Below, one piece after another: positions 62,891 through 64,000 of a stretch of 64,000 bases of DNA (positions are counted from its first letter, which is position 1; every line of letters begins with the position of its first letter). The notes under the pieces are model-generated. The model was not told where the DNA came from. It ran no database searches and was given only the letters and a program-made list of their open reading frames with translations. The stretch is from Chrysomallon squamiferum (Eukaryota; Mollusca; Gastropoda; Neomphalida; Peltospiridae). Location of the stretch: contig CM022672.1 in the NCBI GenBank assembly GCA_012295275.1, positions 4,242,443 through 4,306,442 of the forward strand, written 5' to 3'. A program made the position numbers and the translations under genes.

Positions 62891-64000
62891 GAACTGACAA
62901 CAAATTCCTAAGATAAAGATAATCTGGTTTAATCTTAGTAAGCATTTGTTAACATCAAGGGGAATTGAATCCTGTTACAATGTTTAGTTAGAATGTTTTA
63001 GGATTTGTTTTTAAAAAGCATTAAATAAAGTTTCAGATGATGCAGTATGCAAGCTTTTAAGAATTTAAAACAAAATAATAATAAATAAATACATAAAATA
63101 AAAAATATAAAGAAATGAAAAAGGAAAGAAAGAAAGGAAGGAAGAAGAAAACTATTATTTTATTAATTAGTAGAATCCAGCATATATGTGTGACAGAGAA
63201 ATATAAAAACAAAGAGAAGATCTCCAAGAAACAGTATTATATTACCTGTATCAAAGCTAATTGTTTATATTGAATACAGTGTACATTTCAAACAACTGTT
63301 CAAATAAACAAAAATCCTGAGAATATTTCAGATGGGTGTGGGGAGATAACTATTAATATTACTTCACATTGCAAACATAAAAGAAATATTACTTTAAGTG
63401 GCGACAAGTATAATTTTCTAATGCATCCTGTTTATTTGACATAAGGAAACTGTAAGTATTTTTATCTGTGTTTATAATAACAGGCGGCCCTCACCATTTC
63501 AACACTGACCAGATGTCCTATCACATGGCTGTACTGGGAACATTTTTTGAACATATTTCTAAGAGTTACACATCAATTAAGTTTTCATCCCCCTGTAATG
63601 CAACACTTGGTTCAAATACCACACCTTCATTTCTGTTCTTGGCAAACAAGTTAATTTGTCACAGGAATCAACATATAATTGTATACTGAATAGTTCATAG
63701 TGTTGAGATTATTGCTCCACAGGGTTTTGTACTATGTCTGTGAGTGAAGGTAGCCTCTTAATGAAGTTACCTTGGTTTACTGCAAGTATTTCTAAAAACC
63801 AAAATATGAAACCCATTCTAATTTTAATGTTAATGGTGTTCTGTTTACCCTTCAAGCTCATTAAAGTGTTAGTATTCTGTTACTCCTGTAATAAGGGCAT
63901 AGAACTGTCCTGTGACTGTGTGCGTATTGAAATCTTCAATAGATCTTCCTCTCCACTAAAAATGACATAAGTCCCTTAACCAATATACATATTCCAGCTA

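Larger units (their letters stand above)
57460..64000. other. CpG-poor right compartment, second part
   Basis: Mostly complex AT-rich sequence with short AAT runs (59846-59876) and a SINE trace. A plus-strand frame at 63480-63689 follows an acceptor-like tttataataacag but has no donor and no recognised product. Other frames (61899-62141, 63734-63970) are unsupported. Confidence 0.5.

Overview
This is a 64-kb window of AT-rich animal nuclear DNA. It is gene-poor and packed with microsatellites, minisatellites, tRNA-derived SINE remnants and small DNA-transposon relics. Kilobase-scale introns, abundant AC/AG/AAT arrays and the repeat style fit a mollusc, with a cephalopod the best guess. No marker here proves the species, so treat that as an inference. 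Nothing resembles a bacterium, a virus or an organelle. Almost every long open frame is a translated simple repeat.

The clearest protein-coding content is the 5' part of an NT5C2 gene (cytosolic purine 5'-nucleotidase) on the minus strand. Two small exons carry it: an exon with the start codon at 9021-9129 and an exon with the HAD catalytic motif at 5397-5470. Their splice sites and phases join exactly, and the joined reading frame gives RVFVNRSL and GFDMDYTLA. The rest of the gene lies to the left, outside the window. A CpG-rich segment near 13.25-13.69 kb is the likely promoter and 5'UTR exon.

The window falls into three compartments. From 1 to about 13.25 kb (the NT5C2 gene body) CpG is scarce and AC/TG arrays dominate. 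From about 13.25 to 53.0 kb CpG is common. This part holds every long AG/CT array, an intact tRNA-Val(CAC), several CpG-rich promoter-like patches, a hAT-type MITE, a foldback element and several SINE heads. From about 53.0 to 64 kb CpG is scarce again, simple repeats thin out and complex non-coding sequence dominates. In invertebrates, transcribed and methylated gene bodies lose CpG, so the right part is probably another transcribed unit starting near 52-53 kb. Its best exon candidate is at 57195-57442 on the plus strand. A TGA-interrupted, transposase-like relic lies at 56293-56739 on the minus strand.

Apart from NT5C2 and the tRNA, coding calls here are tentative.
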